Both the position numbers and the translations under genes were made by a program. Positions 5,974-9,439 of a stretch of 9,439 nucleotides of DNA are shown one piece after another. The DNA is from Candidatus Gastranaerophilales bacterium (GTDB lineage: Bacteria > Cyanobacteriota > Vampirovibrionia > Gastranaerophilales > Gastranaerophilaceae), in assembly GCA_947625445.1 (NCBI GenBank), contig CANQOM010000053.1, forward strand, positions 1-9,439. Direction: 5' to 3'. The notes under the pieces are model-generated. The model was given only the letters and a program-made list of their open reading frames with translations, was not told the origin of the DNA and searched no databases. The stretch's first letter is position 1, and each line of letters starts with the position of its first letter.

Positions 5974-8088
5974 TTATTCTTCTTCGTCGTCATCTTCAAT
6001 TTCTATCTGACTAGCTGCAGCGAATACATCTACTAATGAAGTTCTTGAATTTGTAATTTGAGTATTGTTGTTAAATATTTCAGGTTGTCTTGGAATCTTA
6101 TTTAACATCTTAGCTTGTGTATCATCTGCTGATGGAGTTTCAACTGTACTTGTACTTGGAGTAACTGCCGGAGTATAAGGTCTTTTGTTAACTAATAAGA
6201 TTTTTTCTGAACCGTTTCCGTATTCTATATGATGTCTTTTGTTTAAGTAACCTTCTGAAGGGTTAACAGGATCTGCTGAATCAGTTACTTTATAGCTATC
6301 GTTCTTTGTATTTGAAGTGAATTTACCGTTGAGTACATAGATATAAGCTCTGTCTGAACTGTCACCAGGGTTTCTTAAATAGTCACCTGTTACTTTAGGA
6401 TTACCTGCTATAACTTTGTCTGCAGTTAATGTCATATCACCATTTTTCGCAACTAATCTGCTTACTGATAATGTTTCATCTGTTGATATTGTTACGTTAT
6501 TTTCAGCTTCTGCAACTAAACCGTTAGTTCTTGCATTAACTCCTTTAATATTGGTTGCAACGATATCTTTACCGGCTTTCATATTTGTTTTACTGTTTGA
6601 GAAATCAGCTTTATCAGCATTTACATTGCCTTTTGCAGTGATATTTATTTGACCGTTTGTATAATTTTCACCATTTAGGTAATTTCCTGAAATTAATTTT
6701 GAATTTGAAATTGTTACATCACCTGTTGTTGCAGTTAAATTAACGTTTGATGATTTACTTCTGTCTTTATCAGCTACAAATATTTGTGAATCTTTTACTG
6801 AAACTTTTCCGCCTGTTACATCAGCATTCATTGTTCCTACATATGAATTGTGAATATAAGCACCGTCTTTACCTTCAATAGTTACTTTTCCATCGTAGCT
6901 GCTTGTTCCTGCAGATATTGATGAATTTAATACTTGTGCTCTTTGTCCGCCTTTCATATTAAAGTTATGTCCGTAAAAATGTGAATTATCTTCTAATGCT
7001 GCTATTTTTCCTGCATTTAATTCTGCATCGCTGCCTGCAATTGTTGAATTTTTAATTACTATATTATCTTTGTCTGATGTTACATATACATTATTTGATG
7101 AAGAAATATTTGATTTTCCTATAGAAACCTTTTTATTTCCTAAAATTCTGATATTACCGCCTTTTTCAGTTGTGAGATTAGCATTTTCCATATTTATTTG
7201 ATTAGCAGATGTTAACCAGATTTCACCATCGTTTCCTTTTGCAGCTTTAGTTGCTTTTAATTTTGCACCTGCTGCTATATTTATATCACTTTCGGTATTA
7301 ACTGATTGGTTTCTTATATCAATATGTCCTGCATCAATATCACCGTTTAATATAATTTGCATTTTATCTGTTGATGCTTTTAAGTTTTCTACTTGTTTTA
7401 CTGCTCCATTATTGTAATATGTGAAGTTTACACCATCTGCAGTTACTAATTTTACTTTTCCGTATGCAGTGTCACCTACGTTTGGTGTAATATTTGTTGT
7501 AATTTTAGAACCTGTATATGTATATATGTTAGGAGCTGCTAATGTTACGTTTTTGTCACCGTGAATTTTACCATATACTTTTATTGAACCGGCTCCTTCA
7601 CCTTTTGTAAGTTCTAATGCTTGTTTTTGAGCATCATATTTTCCGTCTAATGTAGATACTGTGAATGAATTTAAGTTTACATTTGCACTACTTCCGAATA
7701 ATACGCCGTTAGGGTTGATTAAAACAACTTTACCCGTTCCGACATATCCGCAACTTGCTCCGCAAGAGTTTGTAAGTGAACCGTATATTTCAGATAATCC
7801 ACCTGATTTATCTACTATATTTAAAGCAGTCTGATTATTATTTGTAAATTCAAAGTTAACATTAGCATCTTTACCTACATTGAATGTACCCCAATGTACT
7901 GTTCCTACTGTTCCGTTTCCGCCGTTAACTTGTACGTTCATATTATGATCTGTCGGTCTTGTTACGTTGGCATTTGACATATTATGTTCGCCTGTTGGTA
8001 ATGTGTTTGCTGCAATAGCAAATGCCGGAGAAATACTTAATGATGTGAAAATACCGACTGCAAGTGTTGTGCTTAATAATTTTTTCAT
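5974..8088 (-). CDS. TpsA-type exported protein (filamentous-haemagglutinin-like TPS domain), distal paralogue
   Basis: 704 residues, a paralogue of the neighbouring 673-residue protein with the same order of parts. There is a signal peptide (1-24, ending PAFA) and a TPS domain with VHWGTFNVG around W66, NIVDKSGG (90-97), the Cys pair C109/C113 and NPNGVLFG (125-132). A beta-helix region follows to about 560, then the module ending VNKRPYTP (about 565-640), a Thr/Ser/Pro/Val linker (641-658) and the acidic tail (668-704, ending IEIEDDDEEE). Up to about residue 345 and again from about 523 the two proteins align easily. The centre (about 350-520) is clearly different and longer here, with Ser/Asp/Tyr-rich strands such as VKDSQIFVADKD. 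Export through the divergently encoded TpsB is expected. GAGGA lies eight bases before the ATG and supports the start. Two consecutive stop codons (TAATAA) close the gene. Confidence 0.93.
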   Translation of the reverse strand: MKKLLSTTLAVGIFTSLSISPAFAIAANTLPTGEHNMSNANVTRPTDHNMNVQVNGGNGTVGTVHWGTFNVGKDANVNFEFTNNNQTALNIVDKSGGLSEIYGSLTNSCGASCGYVGTGKVVLINPNGVLFGSSANVNLNSFTVSTLDGKYDAQKQALELTKGEGAGSIKVYGKIHGDKNVTLAAPNIYTYTGSKITTNITPNVGDTAYGKVKLVTADGVNFTYYNNGAVKQVENLKASTDKMQIILNGDIDAGHIDIRNQSVNTESDINIAAGAKLKATKAAKGNDGEIWLTSANQINMENANLTTEKGGNIRILGNKKVSIGKSNISSSNNVYVTSDKDNIVIKNSTIAGSDAELNAGKIAALEDNSHFYGHNFNMKGGQRAQVLNSSISAGTSSYDGKVTIEGKDGAYIHNSYVGTMNADVTGGKVSVKDSQIFVADKDRSKSSNVNLTATTGDVTISNSKLISGNYLNGENYTNGQINITAKGNVNADKADFSNSKTNMKAGKDIVATNIKGVNARTNGLVAEAENNVTISTDETLSVSRLVAKNGDMTLTADKVIAGNPKVTGDYLRNPGDSSDRAYIYVLNGKFTSNTKNDSYKVTDSADPVNPSEGYLNKRHHIEYGNGSEKILLVNKRPYTPAVTPSTSTVETPSADDTQAKMLNKIPRQPEIFNNNTQITNSRTSLVDVFAAASQIEIEDDDEEE
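6008..6093 (-). repeat. 86-base exact direct repeat, copy in the distal tpsA gene
   Basis: Second copy of the block at 3721-3806, in the same orientation and 2.3 kb away. It lies in the 3' end of the coding sequence just before the acidic-tail codons. Such a repeat could support recombination that deletes or exchanges one tpsA gene. Confidence 0.95.
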
Positions 8089-8131
8089 TTTTCTTTTCCT
8101 CTTATTCTAATTAACTTTAATAACCTCTTTA

Positions 8132-8224
8132 TATATCTTTTATTTTTTTCTCTCTTAATAAAAAAGATATAACTTGTATATAATTATAAAAAATTTTAAT
8201 TTCTATAAATTTACTTTTTTTGCC
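8132..8224 (-). promoter_or_regulatory. Leader and probable promoter region of the distal tpsA gene
   Basis: Two blocks match the region upstream of the proximal tpsA. TGGCAAAAA followed by TATAGAAATT (about 8197-8224) corresponds to 5779-5809. TAAAAGATATA (8132-8142) corresponds to 5751-5761, at nearly the same distance from the ATG (about 44 and 40 bases). A TATAAT lies at 8183-8188 without a good -35 box. I cannot assign one promoter with confidence; the shared blocks are the best guide to the control region. Confidence 0.35.
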
Positions 8225-8500
8225 ATGTTTATTAAGAAATATTAAGTGAGGAAAAGCTTGTTATAAAAGGGTTTTAAAAAATAGCTTATAAATTTAAAAA
8301 AATATTATATATAAATAATATATATGTATTACTCCTTTAAAAGAAAAAAGCATGCATAATTTTCTCAGAAAAATTAATTGTAAAGTTATGTTATAAAATT
8401 TAAATAAAAGAGCAAAATAAGTCATGTTTGGATTTCATATATATGTATTATGTGTAATTTGTAAAAAACATTATAATTTATAGTAGATATTTATAAGTTA

Positions 8501-8529
8501 TTGTCTTAAGATTATGTATAATATATAAT
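8501..8529 (+). promoter_or_regulatory. Sigma70-type promoter of tpsB
   Basis: TTGTCT (8501-8506), a 17-base spacer, then a perfect TATAAT (8524-8529). Transcription would start near 8536, about 36 bases before the tpsB ATG. An 8-base palindrome TCTTAAGA (8504-8511) overlaps the -35 box. A second TATAAT at 8517-8522 has no suitably spaced -35. The leader contains GAGAG six bases before the ATG as ribosome binding site. Confidence 0.55.
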
Positions 8530-8571
8530 GTAGTGTAGTATTTAATTATAAATATATATAGAGAGTGGAAC

Positions 8572-9439
8572 ATGAAAAACTTATTATTAAAAACATCCTT
8601 AATATGTGCCTCTGTAATGGTAGGAAATTATGTATTTGCTGTCGATGCAGGCTCATTTATAAATCAGGGTAGTTATGACCCCGGATTGATTGATAACACT
8701 AACTTTATACAATCAAAACAATATCAGGCAAAAGAAAAATTACAGGAAACAAAAGACCCTGCAGTTGTTGAAGAAGAAGTCCGTCAAAAAATGGATTTAC
8801 TCAACACTGAACAAGTTTCATTTAAACTGAAAAATATAAATATTACCGGAAACACCGCTTTCCCTACATATGTATTAATGAGATTGGTTGATTTTAAAAT
8901 AGGTCAGGAAGTTACAATTAATGATTTGATTATATCTGCTAATGATATTACTGATTATTATCAATCAAAAGGATATGTTTCAACTATTGCATATTTACCT
9001 CCTCAAAAAGTTCAAAACGGCTCTGTAGAAATAAAAGTATTAGAAGGTAAATATGGTAATATAGAAATTAATCCCGGAAAATGGGAACGTTCTTCTTATT
9101 TAAATAAGCACTATTTAAAAGATAATAATATAGAACCCGGAAAAGTTTTAAATATTAAAGATGTAAGAAATGCACTTACAGATATGAATACCGAAGAATA
9201 TATGAAAGGTGCAGTATCTTTTGCAGATAACGAAGAATCAGAAGAATATTCTGATGTAACTCTTGATGTAAAAGACAGATTTCCTCTTAACTTAGATTTA
9301 AGATATGATAATCAAGGTAGAGAAGCTATTGGTACTCAAAGAGGAGTTTTATATGCCGGATTCCATGATGTAACAGGACATGGTGATACATTAATGGGTA
9401 CATTAGCCCTATCACATCGTTCTATTGGTGCTGGCGGTA
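8572..9439 (+). CDS. TpsB outer-membrane transporter (FhaC/ShlB family), N-terminal part, runs off the window
   Basis: 289 residues are visible with no stop; family members usually have about 550-600, so roughly half is missing. Residues 1-23 are a Sec signal peptide ending VFA. A polar, Lys/Glu/Gln-rich helical stretch (about 45-78) may correspond to the N-terminal plug helix or linker of FhaC-like proteins. POTRA1 spans about 83-168 (FKLKNINITGNTAFP, ...YYQSKGYVSTIAYLPPQ, ...VEIKVLEGKYGNIEI), the classic POTRA strand-helix-strand pattern. POTRA2 spans about 169-236. The barrel begins at about 237 with RFPLNLDLRYDNQG, the typical first strand, followed by further amphipathic strands. The family translocates TpsA proteins across the outer membrane after POTRA recognition of the TPS domain. 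The two divergent tpsA genes are the obvious substrates. The gene is on its own promoter and not in a tpsBA operon. Confidence 0.92.
   Translation, partial: MKNLLLKTSLICASVMVGNYVFAVDAGSFINQGSYDPGLIDNTNFIQSKQYQAKEKLQETKDPAVVEEEVRQKMDLLNTEQVSFKLKNINITGNTAFPTYVLMRLVDFKIGQEVTINDLIISANDITDYYQSKGYVSTIAYLPPQKVQNGSVEIKVLEGKYGNIEINPGKWERSSYLNKHYLKDNNIEPGKVLNIKDVRNALTDMNTEEYMKGAVSFADNEESEEYSDVTLDVKDRFPLNLDLRYDNQGREAIGTQRGVLYAGFHDVTGHGDTLMGTLALSHRSIGAGG

Larger units (their letters stand above)
8089..8571. other. Divergent control region between tpsA and tpsB
   Basis: 483 bases without a gene, extremely AT-rich. It holds the distal tpsA leader on the left, the tpsB promoter on the right, and about 270 bases between them. 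The middle contains a 14-base repeat ATATATATGTATTA (8318-8331 and 8437-8450), a GCATGC palindrome (8350-8355) and a near-perfect odd palindrome TTTTCT-C-AGAAAA (8360-8372). I see no tRNA, riboswitch or ORF of useful length. A spacer this long suggests binding sites for a regulator or nucleoid protein, but none is proven. Confidence 0.5.

Noticed and set aside
6416..6652. Open frame of 78 residues on the + strand opposite the distal tpsA gene
   Set aside because: Antisense shadow of the beta-helix region, with the same biased composition as the other antisense frames.
3690..8088. Contact-dependent inhibition (CdiA-like) or toxin function for the TpsAs
   Set aside because: Both are far too short. 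They lack a VENN-type boundary and a distinct C-terminal toxin domain, and the C-termini are conserved and not polymorphic. No small immunity gene follows either one.
8089..8571. Possible CRISPR, tRNA, riboswitch or small gene in the spacer
   Set aside because: No regularly spaced repeats, no cloverleaf-like or GC-bearing structured element, and frames are closed within a few codons. The repeats seen are short and of low complexity.

Overview
The window is a very AT-rich stretch (GC roughly in the high 20s percent by eye) from a diderm, Gram-negative-type bacterium. The evidence for an outer membrane is direct: a partial TpsB outer-membrane transporter, two exported TpsA-type proteins and an exported TPR protein with a signal peptide. 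The lineage cannot be proven from one window. The combination fits an AT-rich host-associated group such as the gut Vampirovibrionia (Gastranaerophilales), with Fusobacteria or Brachyspira as alternatives. This placement is inference.

Layout. On the + strand, positions 2-589 hold the C-terminal end of a protein with a CPxCxGxG zinc-type motif and a long Lys/Pro/Glu-rich disordered tail, probably an RNase E/G family enzyme. Three bases later comes a small single-span membrane protein (593-991). Its stop codon overlaps, tail to tail, the stop codon of engB (988-1563, - strand), a ribosome-assembly GTPase. Everything from 988 to 8088 is on the - strand. Upstream of engB lies a doubtful 90-residue ORF (1505-1777), and before that a 583-residue exported TPR protein (1830-3581) with a good promoter and ribosome binding site. 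Two paralogous TpsA proteins follow in tandem (3690-5711 and 5974-8088), each closed by its own Rho-independent terminator. After a 483-base gene-free AT-rich spacer, a TpsB transporter starts on the + strand (8572) and runs off the window in its beta-barrel.

How the genes fit together. The right half is a two-partner secretion (TPS) locus with an unusual arrangement: one TpsB diverges from two TpsA genes instead of forming a tpsBA operon. The TpsAs are short for the family (673 and 704 residues). They share the N-terminal TPS domain and the C-terminal module, but differ in the central beta-helix. Both end in the same Leu/Val/Phe/Ala-rich segment followed by an acidic Glu/Asp tail. The coding DNA for this end is identical between the two genes over 86 bases, although synonymous differences are common elsewhere, which suggests gene conversion or RNA-level constraint. 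The simplest reading is one transporter exporting two alternative surface or secreted proteins with exchangeable central parts. The left part (RNase-like end, membrane protein, engB) is housekeeping.
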